Of a stretch of 18,942 bases of DNA, positions 6,927-14,614 are shown piece after piece. Numbering within the stretch: the first letter of the stretch is position 1; each line of letters starts with the position of its first letter. The notes beneath the pieces were generated by a model, which did not search any database, was not told the DNA's origin, and saw only the letters and a program-made list of their open reading frames with translations. The stretch covers positions 1-18,942 of the forward strand of contig JBJXFY010000362.1 of NCBI GenBank assembly GCA_046155815.1, read 5' to 3'. The position numbers and the translations under genes were made by a program. The stretch is from JBJXFY01 sp046155815 (GTDB lineage: Bacteria; Verrucomicrobiota; Verrucomicrobiia; Limisphaerales; CAIMTB01).

Positions 6927-9815
6927 ATGAACCATCACCTCCGTCTCCCCCGGCACCCGGCTTGTCCGGCCCTGCTCCTCTTCGTCACCCTCGCGCTTGG
7001 TCCCACCGCCGCCGGCGCGCCGGCCGGCCCCACGCCGCAGGTGCCCGCCGAAGGCGGCCCGCCGGGCGCGTACCCCAACACCTCCGTCAGCGCGGTGAAC
7101 GTCATCGCGCGCGGCTCCACGGTCTTCAACAGCAGCGTGGACGTGCCGGGACTCGACGGGCAGGGGCCGATCCCGTGGTCGGTGAACCGCTACAACCGCG
7201 GCGACTTCGCCCTGCGCCTCGCGCCGGGCAACCCGGTGGCGGCGCTCACCAACCTCGGCCTCGGCTTCATCGAGTTCGGCAACAACTCGCCCACGATCGC
7301 CGCCAGCCAGGCCTGGCGGCCGACCGTCGCGCGCGGCGTCGTGCTGCCCGTGGCGCGGCAGAACGGACCGATTGACTGGAACGACGGCGAAGGGCCGTTC
7401 TTCCCGACCGTTGCGGTCTCGTGGGCCTCGTCCGGACCCGGCTACGGCATGCTCAACGGCGCCTTCGCCAACGGCGACCTCGACCTCAACACCGGCCGCG
7501 CCGGCACGCACGGTTCAAGCCCCGAGGCGAACTTCAGCTTCGCCGCCGTCTGGTTCCCCTACGACCAGGGCTGGCTGGCCGGCGAGTTTGGCGGGCCGGT
7601 CACCGGCAACGCCGACCCCAACGTCCCCGACGGCTCGGCGGCGTGGACGCGGCCGGAGGCGCACGCCGCGGGGCTCACGGCCAACCTGCTCCGCTGGCCG
7701 GAGTTTCCCGCCGGCAGCGGCCAATACGGCGGCCACGCCGAGCTCCGGCTGCCCGGCGTGAACTCCCTCGAGGACGGCATGCTCTTCACCACCTCATCCG
7801 ATGGCGGCAGCGACGTGAACCTCGTGGGCGTCGCCCCGACGGATGACGGCGCGGCGTGGCTGGTCACGATCCGCGAGGATTCGGAAACCAACGCCGAGCT
7901 TCTGGCAGCCCCGAACCAGTCCGAGTTCCAGTTCGTGTACCTGCCCTTCAACGCCCCGCGGCTGGTCGGCGGTCACGTCGTGGGTGCGACCGGCGCCAAG
8001 CGGAAATCCGCCGGCGACTTCACCGTCACCCGCACCGCCACGGGCCGCTACGAGGTCACGATCCCCGGCAAGACCGGCACCAGCGGGACCCTCCTGCTGC
8101 AGGCGGCCGACCTCGAGCCGGGCACCTCCGGGCCGCTCGCCACGCGAGCCTTCCTCTCGCACGAGTTCACCGGCGGCCGGTTCGTTGTCGAATCCCGCAA
8201 GACCACTTCGGACACCGCCGCGGAGCTGGCGGACGCGAACTTCTACGTCGCGTGGGTGGACTTCACCGAGCCGCTCGCCGCCCCGGCCGGCCCCCGCCTC
8301 CGCAGCCTGCCCCCCGTGGCGGTCAACGGGGACGGCGTGACCGCCCGCGAGGCCGGCGTGGCGGCGCATCCGGCCGCGTCCGAGATACTCGTCACCACCG
8401 TGGACGACGGCAACGTCGGCGGGCATCTGGACCCCATCACGCAGCAGCCCGCGCTCGATGCGCTGGTGGGCCGCTACTACGACCCCGCCACGCTCGCGCC
8501 GCTCGGCGACCCTTTCGTCATCGTCGGCAACCCCGCCGGCGACATCATCCGGCATGACGTGAAGTTCAACGCCGTCAGCAACGTGTACGTCGTCGTTGCC
8601 AACACCCGCGCCCGCGGCAGCAACGGACGCAACGTGCCCACCCTCGCGCTCGTCCGACCCGCCTCCGATTCCGCGGCCGGTTCTCGCGTGGTCCGGTCCT
8701 TCGTGTACAACGAGGCCTCGGAAAACAACTACGACGACGTCGCCGTCGCCGTGAGCCCGAAGAACGGCAATTTCCTCGTCGTCTCGGAATACAGCTTCCC
8801 CGGCGAAGGCGAGGGCGTCGTCGGCATCCTCTTCGACGGCGACGCGACGGAACTTACGACCGGCCAGCACCGCCTCGACCAGCTCCAGTCCATCGGCGAC
8901 GAGGATGATCCGGACGTCATCTATCTGCCCCAGCGCGACGTGTTCCTGTACCTCAGCAACACGGACAACTCGAACGGATCCACCGGCACGCTGGGCAACC
9001 GCATTGTCGGCGCGGTCGTGCAGACCACGCCCGGCGCCGGCGGCGCGCTCACGCGCACGGTCGAGCAGACGCTCGGCGACGGCAGCCCGGCCGGGACGCC
9101 GGAGGGCCACCCGGCAGCGATCGAGAGCCCCTTCACCGGGCAAGTTGTGACCGCCTACGACTGGGGCAACAACACGGCCAACGGCGACGTCTCCTTCACC
9201 GCCGTCGGGGCCGGCCCGGCGTACGCGTTCACCGCGGCGCAGCCCGAGGTGCCGTACCTCCGCGGCACCGCCGGCAACCCCTTCAACCATCAGCATCCAC
9301 AGCTCGCGGCGGACCCGGTCCGGGGCGTCATCGTGGTGGGCCACAACGCGACGGGCAGCACCGTGGGCCTGCCCGCGGCGTACGCCTTCAGCGTGTTCGG
9401 CCCGGATGGTCAGCGCCTGCCCGGCCAGCTCGACGTGCCGTACCTGCTGGCAGAATCGCCCGGCGGGCTGGGCAATTCGGCCAACTTCCACACCGTGACC
9501 TACTCGTCGGCCAGCGGGAGCTTCCTCGCCGTGTACAATAGCACGCCGGGCGTAACCTACCTCGCCGCGCTGGAAGTCACCTCCTCGCACCTCCCCCCCG
9601 CGGAACCCCCGTCGCTGGCCATCGCGCGCACCGGCGGCAGCGTGGTCATCTCGTGGCCCGCGGACGCAGCGGGCTTCGCCCTCGAAGGCAGCCCGACGCT
9701 CGCTCCCGCGGCCTGGCAACCGGCCGGTGATGCGCCGGTCGTCGAGAACGGCCGGAAGAAGGTGACGTTGACGCCCGGCGCCGCGCCGCAGTTCTTCCGG
9801 CTGCGCCGGCCCTGA
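6927..9815 (+). CDS. Large secreted protein of unknown function
   Basis: 962 residues. It begins with an N-terminal signal peptide (basic start, then PALLLFVTLALGPTAAGA, cleavage near residue 31). The body is rich in Gly, Ala, Asn, Asp and Thr, with many short beta-strand patterns. Residues about 500-890 contain spaced VYVVVANTR, NFLVVSEYSF, DVFLYLSNTD, QVVTAYDWGNN, GVIVVGHNATG and SFLAVYNSTP blocks, which suggest a beta-propeller-like array. The last 65 residues (VVISWPADAAGFALEGSPTL ... QFFRLRRP) match a C-terminal beta-sandwich module common in verrucomicrobial exported proteins. There is no PEP-CTERM signal, catalytic motif or lipobox. I do not recognise the core; it may bind carbohydrate or other surface material, but that is a guess. 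The start at 6927 directly precedes the signal peptide. The gene is monocistronic by its surroundings. Confidence 0.85.
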   Translation: MNHHLRLPRHPACPALLLFVTLALGPTAAGAPAGPTPQVPAEGGPPGAYPNTSVSAVNVIARGSTVFNSSVDVPGLDGQGPIPWSVNRYNRGDFALRLAPGNPVAALTNLGLGFIEFGNNSPTIAASQAWRPTVARGVVLPVARQNGPIDWNDGEGPFFPTVAVSWASSGPGYGMLNGAFANGDLDLNTGRAGTHGSSPEANFSFAAVWFPYDQGWLAGEFGGPVTGNADPNVPDGSAAWTRPEAHAAGLTANLLRWPEFPAGSGQYGGHAELRLPGVNSLEDGMLFTTSSDGGSDVNLVGVAPTDDGAAWLVTIREDSETNAELLAAPNQSEFQFVYLPFNAPRLVGGHVVGATGAKRKSAGDFTVTRTATGRYEVTIPGKTGTSGTLLLQAADLEPGTSGPLATRAFLSHEFTGGRFVVESRKTTSDTAAELADANFYVAWVDFTEPLAAPAGPRLRSLPPVAVNGDGVTAREAGVAAHPAASEILVTTVDDGNVGGHLDPITQQPALDALVGRYYDPATLAPLGDPFVIVGNPAGDIIRHDVKFNAVSNVYVVVANTRARGSNGRNVPTLALVRPASDSAAGSRVVRSFVYNEASENNYDDVAVAVSPKNGNFLVVSEYSFPGEGEGVVGILFDGDATELTTGQHRLDQLQSIGDEDDPDVIYLPQRDVFLYLSNTDNSNGSTGTLGNRIVGAVVQTTPGAGGALTRTVEQTLGDGSPAGTPEGHPAAIESPFTGQVVTAYDWGNNTANGDVSFTAVGAGPAYAFTAAQPEVPYLRGTAGNPFNHQHPQLAADPVRGVIVVGHNATGSTVGLPAAYAFSVFGPDGQRLPGQLDVPYLLAESPGGLGNSANFHTVTYSSASGSFLAVYNSTPGVTYLAALEVTSSHLPPAEPPSLAIARTGGSVVISWPADAAGFALEGSPTLAPAAWQPAGDAPVVENGRKKVTLTPGAAPQFFRLRRP

Positions 9816-9828
9816 TCCCTCCCGTACG

Positions 9829-9860
9829 GCCGGCCGCCGCCCGCGGGGGCGGCGGCCGGC
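9829..9860. terminator. GC-rich hairpin between convergent genes
   Basis: A perfect 14-bp inverted repeat (GCCGGCCGCCGCCC and its complement) with a 4-nt loop GCGG, placed 13 bp after the secreted-protein stop and 13 bp before the lipoate ligase stop. It has no U-tract on either strand, so it is a likely bidirectional transcript-end hairpin rather than a canonical intrinsic terminator. Confidence 0.5.
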
Positions 9861-9873
9861 ACGGCGGTGTGCG

Positions 9874-10602
9874 TCAGTCCCTTGTCCCCCGCCAAACCCA
9901 CGCCTCCGAGCCGTACTGCGCCGCAACCAGCGCGGCGGTTCCCACCGACAGGTCGGGCCCGGCCGAGGGCGTGGCACCCCATTCGGTGGCCAGCGCGGCG
10001 GCCAGGAGTGCAGGCGGCACCTCCAAGTTGGCCACAAAGGACTCATGCGGCCGGCCCTCGCGGTAGGCCGGTTCGACCGTCGGATGCCGCAGCAGGCGTG
10101 TGACCAGGCCGAGGTCGAAGCGGCACAGCAGGGTGCCGTGAAACAGCAGCGCGCCGCGCCGCCGCCGCTGCGCGTTGCCGGAGAACTTCCGGCCTTCCGC
10201 CACGAGGTCGGTATGCCCCTCGACCTCCACCGGCCGGCCCAGCAGGCGGGAAAGGGCGTCGGCGTGACGCCGCATGATCCAGCGGTTCGCGTCGGTGATC
10301 GTGGCCAGTTCCGGCCTTCCGGCCAGCGGCAGCACGAGGGCGTAGCCGAGGCAGCCGGGACCGAGCACCACCGTGCCGCCGCCGCTGCACCGGCGCAGGA
10401 CCGGGATGCCGGAAGCGCCACACGCGGCCACGTTGACCTCGGCGCGGATGGCGTTGCCGTAGCCGACGACAACGAAGGGTGCCGGCGCCTCGTACACGCG
10501 CAGGGCAGCGAAGCCGGGCGCGGCTTCGGCGTGGTCCAGCAACGCCTCGTCCAACGCCAGGTTCTCGGCGGGCGTAGGCAGGGTCCGGGCGAGGAACAGC
10601 AT
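9874..10602 (-). CDS. Lipoate-protein ligase A family protein
   Basis: 242 residues of the BPL/LplA/LipB fold. The diagnostic loop RRCSGGGTVVLGPG (70-83), the lipoyl-binding GRKFSGNAQRRRR (137-149, with Lys139 equivalent to the invariant lysine) and LFHGTLL (153-159) are all visible. These enzymes attach lipoate or octanoate to the E2 and GcvH lipoyl domains. The protein lacks the C-terminal accessory domain of E. coli LplA (338 aa), so it may be a compact ligase or an octanoyltransferase of the LipM/LipL kind; Cys84 lies right after the GGG loop but I cannot assign it as catalytic. The start at 10602 lies 16 nt after the hemW stop, so the two are probably cotranscribed. Confidence 0.85.
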   Translation of the reverse strand: MLFLARTLPTPAENLALDEALLDHAEAAPGFAALRVYEAPAPFVVVGYGNAIRAEVNVAACGASGIPVLRRCSGGGTVVLGPGCLGYALVLPLAGRPELATITDANRWIMRRHADALSRLLGRPVEVEGHTDLVAEGRKFSGNAQRRRRGALLFHGTLLCRFDLGLVTRLLRHPTVEPAYREGRPHESFVANLEVPPALLAAALATEWGATPSAGPDLSVGTAALVAAQYGSEAWVWRGTRD

Positions 10603-10618
10603 CGGCGCGGCGGCCGGT

Positions 10619-11848
10619 TTAGGCCGGAACGGCCGCCGGCGCTGGGCGGCGGCGCCGCGGACCGCCGGGCCTCAGGAAATCCATCCCCGCGGCGTCCGCA
10701 AAGCGCAGGCCGGTCGCGGTGAGGCGGAAGCCGTGCGAGTCCGCCTCACCCCAGCCGCGGGCGACCAGGGCTTCGATCTCCGCCGCCCAGCCGGCGCGCA
10801 GGTCGAAGCCGGTGTTCTGCCGGAACTCCTCCCAGGGCCAGCCGGCGTTCATGCGCAGGCCGAAGGCCGCCATCTCGCCGGCGCAGGCAAGCGGCTCCAG
10901 TTCCTCGCGCCACTCGACCGCGCGTTCGCCGCGTTCCAGCCGATCGCAATAGACGCGCGTGTTGGCGAGGTTCTTCGTGCGGAGCGGCGGCCGGAAACCG
11001 GTGGCGCTCGGCCCGCAGGCGACGGACGGTCGGCCGCGCCAGTAGCCGACGTTGTGACGGCAGGCGAAGGATGGCAGCTCGTCATTGGCGGCACCATCGT
11101 GCCGGGCGAAGTTGGCGACCTCGTACTGCCGCAGGCCTGCGGCGGAGGCTTCCTCGAGGAGCACGTCGTACATGTCGCAGGCCAGGTCTTCATCCACGGC
11201 GAAGCGGCCCGCCTTGAGCTGCTCGTACAGCGGGGTGTCATCCTCGTAGATGACCTCGTAGCTGGACAGGTGCTCGGCATTGAAGGCGAGGGCCTCGCGC
11301 AACGTCGCGCGCCACACATCGAGCGTCTGCGTGGGGATGGCGAACATGAGGTCAAGGTTCACGCTGGTGAAACCGGCGGCGCGCAGCGTGTCGTACGAAC
11401 GGAACACCATGTCGCGCGAATGCACCCGCCCCAGCCGGTCCAGCAGCGCGTCATCGAGCGACTGCACGCCCATCGAAACGCGGTTCACGCCGTGGTCGCG
11501 GAAGAGGCGGGCCTTGTCCGCAGAGACGGTCGCGGGGTTGCATTCGACGGTGAACTCCGCCGCGCCGAGCAGGCCGTGGAGTTCCAGCGCGCGGAAGATG
11601 GTCCGCCAGTGTGAGAGGTTCAGCAGCGAGGGCGTGCCGCCGCCAAAGAAGATCGTGGCCGGCGCCAGGCGTCCGAAGTGCGGGGCGATGAGCTGCAGCT
11701 CGCGGGTCAGCGCCGCGACGTACCTTCCGACCAGCTCGCCCTCCGCCGGCGCGGAGTAAAAGGCGCAGTACCCACACTTCTGCGCGCAGAACGGAACGTG
11801 GACATAGAGCGAGGGCGGGAACACGTGACGGGGGCCGCCCGAGAACAC
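10619..11848 (-). CDS. hemW: Radical SAM heme chaperone HemW (HemN-like)
   Basis: 409 residues. The radical SAM cluster motif is HVPFCAQKCGYCAF (17-30: Cys21, Cys25, Cys28, then Phe30). Phe in place of the fourth HemN cysteine marks HemW rather than coproporphyrinogen dehydrogenase. Also visible are FFGGGTPSLL (67-76), VECNP, VNRVSMGVQSLDD (121-133) and the heme-binding HNVGYW (265-270). HemW is thought to bind heme and deliver it to apo-proteins. The usual glycine-rich stretch after HNxxYW is altered here (ACGPSATGF). The start is uncertain: GTG at 11848 gives MFSGGPRHVFPPSLYVHVPF, but this codon lies in a hairpin; an in-frame GTG at 11824 would begin at VFPPSLYVHVPF. The lipoate ligase gene follows 16 nt downstream. 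Confidence 0.93.
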   Translation of the reverse strand: MFSGGPRHVFPPSLYVHVPFCAQKCGYCAFYSAPAEGELVGRYVAALTRELQLIAPHFGRLAPATIFFGGGTPSLLNLSHWRTIFRALELHGLLGAAEFTVECNPATVSADKARLFRDHGVNRVSMGVQSLDDALLDRLGRVHSRDMVFRSYDTLRAAGFTSVNLDLMFAIPTQTLDVWRATLREALAFNAEHLSSYEVIYEDDTPLYEQLKAGRFAVDEDLACDMYDVLLEEASAAGLRQYEVANFARHDGAANDELPSFACRHNVGYWRGRPSVACGPSATGFRPPLRTKNLANTRVYCDRLERGERAVEWREELEPLACAGEMAAFGLRMNAGWPWEEFRQNTGFDLRAGWAAEIEALVARGWGEADSHGFRLTATGLRFADAAGMDFLRPGGPRRRRPAPAAVPA

Positions 11849-11886
11849 GACGGCCGCCCGGCCAGGCAGGCCCGCGGCGGCCGTCG
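11848..11886 (-). terminator. Hairpin after the cold-shock gene, touching the hemW start
   Basis: An 11-bp perfect inverted repeat, CGACGGCCGCC (11848-11858) and GGCGGCCGTCG (11876-11886), with a 17-nt loop, lies 21 nt past the csp stop. There is no U-tract. It may be a weak terminator for csp, and it overlaps the first base of the upstream candidate start codon of hemW. Confidence 0.4.
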
Positions 11887-11907
11887 GGAGCGTCGGTAGA
11901 CGGCCGT

Positions 11908-12126
11908 TCAGGCCATCGGGGCGTCGCGGTGGACGTTCTGGGCCTTCAGGCCCTTGTCACTCTGGATCACGTCGAAAGTCACCGGCTCGCCCTGGTTGAG
12001 CGTCTTGAAGCCCGCGCCGCTGATCGCGGTATGGTGGACGAAGATGTCGCCTCCGGTGCCAGTGTCCTCGGAGATGAAGCCGAAGCCCTTCTTGTTGTCG
12101 AACCACTTCACTTTGCCGCTAGCCAT
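11908..12126 (-). CDS. Cold-shock domain protein, CspA family
   Basis: A complete 72-residue single cold-shock domain. It has the entry GKVKWFDNKKGFGFI with RNP1 (KGFGFI, 13-18) and RNP2 (DIFVHH, 27-32), then the GFKTLNQGEPVTFDV and GLKAQNV blocks. It should be an RNA/ssDNA-binding OB-fold protein acting as an RNA chaperone. The sequence does not say whether it is cold-induced; many such proteins are constitutive. The start at 12126 gives the standard length. No Shine-Dalgarno is seen; a short inverted repeat CACAAATGTG lies at 12131-12140. A candidate promoter about 120 bp upstream implies a long 5' UTR, which is common for csp genes. It is divergent from dedA. Confidence 0.95.
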   Translation of the reverse strand: MASGKVKWFDNKKGFGFISEDTGTGGDIFVHHTAISGAGFKTLNQGEPVTFDVIQSDKGLKAQNVHRDAPMA

Positions 12127-12248
12127 AAGTCACAAATGTGTAACCGGAATGCGCTGCCCAGCGTCCGCCTGGCCGCGGTCGTAACAGGCGACCGCTGACG
12201 ATAAACCCTTCGGGGCGGGACAGATTCTTCCGATCAGGTGCCGGGAAA

Positions 12249-12276
12249 GGAATAGGCTCAGGCACCGCGCAGTCAA
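12249..12276 (-). promoter_or_regulatory. Candidate promoter of the cold-shock gene
   Basis: On the minus strand: TTGACT (12276-12271, five of six to the -35 consensus), a 16-bp spacer and TATTCC (12254-12249, a weak -10). Transcription would start near 12242 and give a 5' UTR of about 115 nt before the csp ATG. Confidence 0.35.
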
Positions 12277-12365
12277 GCTCGCAGGCGTTGCCGGAACGTC
12301 GCAATGCCCGCGGGAGGGCCTTTTTTCTCGTCCGCCCGCACCCCGTGCGGCGAGGATTCCCCCGA

Positions 12366-13016
12366 ATGGACGCGCTGAAGCATCTTTTGGACGTGGTGCT
12401 GCACCTGAACCGGCACCTCGACCACCTCGTCGGTGAATATGGCTTATGGGTGTACGCCATCCTTTTCCTCATCGTTTTCTGTGAGACCGGACTGGTGATC
12501 ACGCCCTTCCTGCCGGGCGACTCCCTGCTCTTCGCCGCCGGGGCCATCGCCGCCAACGGCCGAATGAACGTCGTCTTCCTCATGGGCCTCCTCATCGTCG
12601 CCGCCATCCTCGGTGACACGGTGAACTACTGGATCGGCCGGCTCGCCGGGGAAAAGCTCCAGCGCCGCTTCCCGCGCCTCATCAAGCGCGAACACCTGGA
12701 CCGGACGCACGCCTTCTTCGAGCGCTACGGCGGCAAGACCATCATCATCGCCCGCTTCGTGCCCATCGTGCGCACCTTCGCGCCGTTCGTCGCCGGCGCG
12801 GGCAAGATGAGCTACGGACGCTTCATGACCTACAACGTCGTGGGCGGCATCCTCTGGGTCGTGCTCTGCACGCTCGCCGGCTACTTCTTCGGCAACCTGC
12901 CCTGGGTGAAGGAGAACTTCACCGCCGTCATCCTCGCCATCATCGTCCTCTCCATCCTGCCGGCCGTGTTCGAATTCTGGCGGGAACGCCGCCGCCTTCG
13001 CGCCGCCCGCACCTGA
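12366..13016 (+). CDS. DedA/VTT family integral membrane protein
   Basis: 216 residues with about five hydrophobic segments (about 25-45, 53-63, 68-88, 155-176, 186-203). The DedA signature is clear: ETGLVITPFLPGDSLLFAAG (40-59) and IIARFVPIVRTFAPFVAGAGKMSYGRF (127-153). Glu40, Asp52, Arg130 and Arg136 line up with residues known to be essential in E. coli YqjA. DedA proteins are linked to membrane homeostasis, proton-dependent transport and polyprenyl- or phospholipid translocation. I chose the ATG at 12366 because it gives the family length and has GAGGA 9 nt upstream (12352-12356), one of the few clear ribosome-binding sites here. The stop is only 14 nt before pxpB, so it may lead that operon. 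Confidence 0.93.
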   Translation: MDALKHLLDVVLHLNRHLDHLVGEYGLWVYAILFLIVFCETGLVITPFLPGDSLLFAAGAIAANGRMNVVFLMGLLIVAAILGDTVNYWIGRLAGEKLQRRFPRLIKREHLDRTHAFFERYGGKTIIIARFVPIVRTFAPFVAGAGKMSYGRFMTYNVVGGILWVVLCTLAGYFFGNLPWVKENFTAVILAIIVLSILPAVFEFWRERRRLRAART

Positions 13017-13030
13017 GGCGGGCCCTGCCC

Positions 13031-13714
13031 ATGGTCGACGCCGCGGCCATCCGGTTCCTGCGCTACGGCCCGCACGCGTGGCTGCTGCGGCTCCCGGATG
13101 GCGTGGACGAGTCAACGCTCCGATGGCGGCTGGCCTTGGAAAGGGCGCTCGCGCGGCGGCCGCCTGCCGGCCTGCTCGAGGTCACGCCGGGTTTCACCTC
13201 GCTGCTGCTCGAGTTTGCCGATGAACCGCCCGCCGCCGCGGCGCTGACGGACCTTCTGGCCGGCCTTCAGGAATTCGGCGAAACCGCCGCGGACGACTCT
13301 CGCGCGGTGGCCGTCCCCGTCGTGTACGACGGCCCGGACCTCGCGGGCGTCGCGACGCACGCCGGCCTGGCGCGTGAAGAGGTCATTCGGCGCCACGCCG
13401 CAGGACGCTACATCGTGGCGCTGCTTGGCTTCGCGCCGGGCTTTCCCTACCTGCTCGGCCTCGATCCGGCGCTGCACACGCCGCGACTCGACACGCCCCG
13501 ACCCGTCGTGCCCGCCGGCTCAGTGGCCATTGGCGGCGCACACACCGGCATCTATCCGGCGCGGCTGCCGGGCGGCTGGAACCTGATCGGGCGGACCAGC
13601 CTCACGCTCGTCAGGAGCGCGCCGGCCAACGCGCCCAAGGACTGTTTCCTGTTTGCGCCTGGCGACCGCGTTCGCTTCGTCCCGGTGGATGCATTCCCCG
13701 CCGACGATGCCTGA
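13031..13714 (+). CDS. pxpB: 5-oxoprolinase subunit PxpB (KipI family)
   Basis: 227 residues. Family blocks are FLRYGPHAWLLRL near the N-terminus, VTPGFTSLLLEF (51-62), VPVVYDGPDL (95-104), LLGFAPGFPYLLGLDPAL (131-148), TPRPVVPAGSVAIGGAHTGI (155-174) and YPARLPGGWNLIGRTS (175-190). PxpB works with PxpC and PxpA in ATP-dependent conversion of 5-oxo-L-proline to glutamate, recycling a damage product of glutamine and glutamate. Its Bacillus homologue KipI was first described as an inhibitor of kinase A. The ATG at 13031 starts 14 nt after dedA. The 3' end overlaps pxpC by 8 nt, which indicates translational coupling. Confidence 0.94.
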   Translation: MVDAAAIRFLRYGPHAWLLRLPDGVDESTLRWRLALERALARRPPAGLLEVTPGFTSLLLEFADEPPAAAALTDLLAGLQEFGETAADDSRAVAVPVVYDGPDLAGVATHAGLAREEVIRRHAAGRYIVALLGFAPGFPYLLGLDPALHTPRLDTPRPVVPAGSVAIGGAHTGIYPARLPGGWNLIGRTSLTLVRSAPANAPKDCFLFAPGDRVRFVPVDAFPADDA

Positions 13715-14582
13715 GCCCGTCCTCGAAGTGCTGGTACCGGGACCGCACGCGTCGCTGCAGGACGCCGGCCGGCGCGGCTGGCGGCGGTTCGGCGTCCCAC
13801 CCGGCGGCGCGCTCGACGCCCACGCGCGCCACACCGTCAACACGCTCCTCGGCAACCCGCCGGATGCCCCGGTGCTGGAGCTGCTGCCGCTGGGCGTCCG
13901 GCTGCGCGTGCTGCGGCGCGCGGCTTTCGTGACCGGCGGCGCGGACGGCGGCGGACCGCTGCCGCGCTGGCGCGTCCTGGAACTCGACGCCGGCGCGGAA
14001 CTCGCCTGGCCCCGCCCGGCGGCCGGCGTGTGGAGCTGCCTCGGGGTGCGCGGCGGTTTCGCGGCACCCCTCCGGTTCGGCGGCGTCAGTCCGCTGCCCG
14101 CGGCAGGCGTGGGATCCTTGCTGCGTTCCGGCGACCGGCTGGCTGCGGGCGCGGCCGGTCCGCCGCCCCGGCACATCGGCGGGCGCTGGCTCGCCGACGC
14201 CGCATGCCGCGACTACACCCGGCCGCCGGTGCTGCGCTTGTGGCCGGGGCCGCAGTGGGAGGACTTCTCCTCCGCGTCGCGCCAAGGGCTCTTCGCCGCT
14301 GCGTGGCGCGTCAGCGCGCGCAGCAGCCGGGCCGGCTACCGGCTGGAAGGCCCGGCCCTCGAGGGGCCGCCGGGCATCGTCAGCGAGCCGGTCCTCGTCG
14401 GCTCCATCCAGGTGCCGCCCGGCGGCCAGCCCATTGTAACGCTGCACGACGGCCCGACCGTGGGCGGCTATGCCAAGCTCGGCCTCATCGAACCGGAAGA
14501 TCTTCCTTGGCTTGTGCAGGTGCCCGCCGGCCGCGAGGTGCGCTTCACCCCGAACACCGCGGAGGGCCCGGAACTCCCTTGA
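13707..14582 (+). CDS. pxpC: 5-oxoprolinase subunit PxpC (biotin-dependent carboxylase-like)
   Basis: 291 residues. It begins LEVLVPGPHASLQDAGRRGW with VPPGGALD (30-37), as is standard for the KipA/PxpC family. Later come LRLWPGPQWEDF (176-187), the SEPVLVGSIQVPPGGQPIVT block (226-245) and DGPTVGGYAKLG (248-259). It forms the PxpB-PxpC part of the prokaryotic 5-oxoprolinase complex. The ATG at 13707 overlaps the pxpB stop (TGA at 13712-13714). The N-terminus fits homologues, while longer upstream frames run inside pxpB. PxpA follows after 32 nt. Confidence 0.94.
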   Translation: MPEPVLEVLVPGPHASLQDAGRRGWRRFGVPPGGALDAHARHTVNTLLGNPPDAPVLELLPLGVRLRVLRRAAFVTGGADGGGPLPRWRVLELDAGAELAWPRPAAGVWSCLGVRGGFAAPLRFGGVSPLPAAGVGSLLRSGDRLAAGAAGPPPRHIGGRWLADAACRDYTRPPVLRLWPGPQWEDFSSASRQGLFAAAWRVSARSSRAGYRLEGPALEGPPGIVSEPVLVGSIQVPPGGQPIVTLHDGPTVGGYAKLGLIEPEDLPWLVQVPAGREVRFTPNTAEGPELP

Positions 14583-14614
14583 GCATTGCGCCCTGACCCC
14601 TCGAGGTTCCGCCC

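Noticed and set aside
7794..10472. 892-codon open frame on the minus strand
   Set aside because: It is antisense to the 962-aa secreted protein and in a different frame from the lipoate ligase gene, which has the family motifs.
12308..12330. Short GC stem followed by TTTTTT before dedA
   Set aside because: The stem is only about 4 bp (GCCC/GGGC) and no plus-strand gene precedes it, so a terminator or attenuator is not supported.
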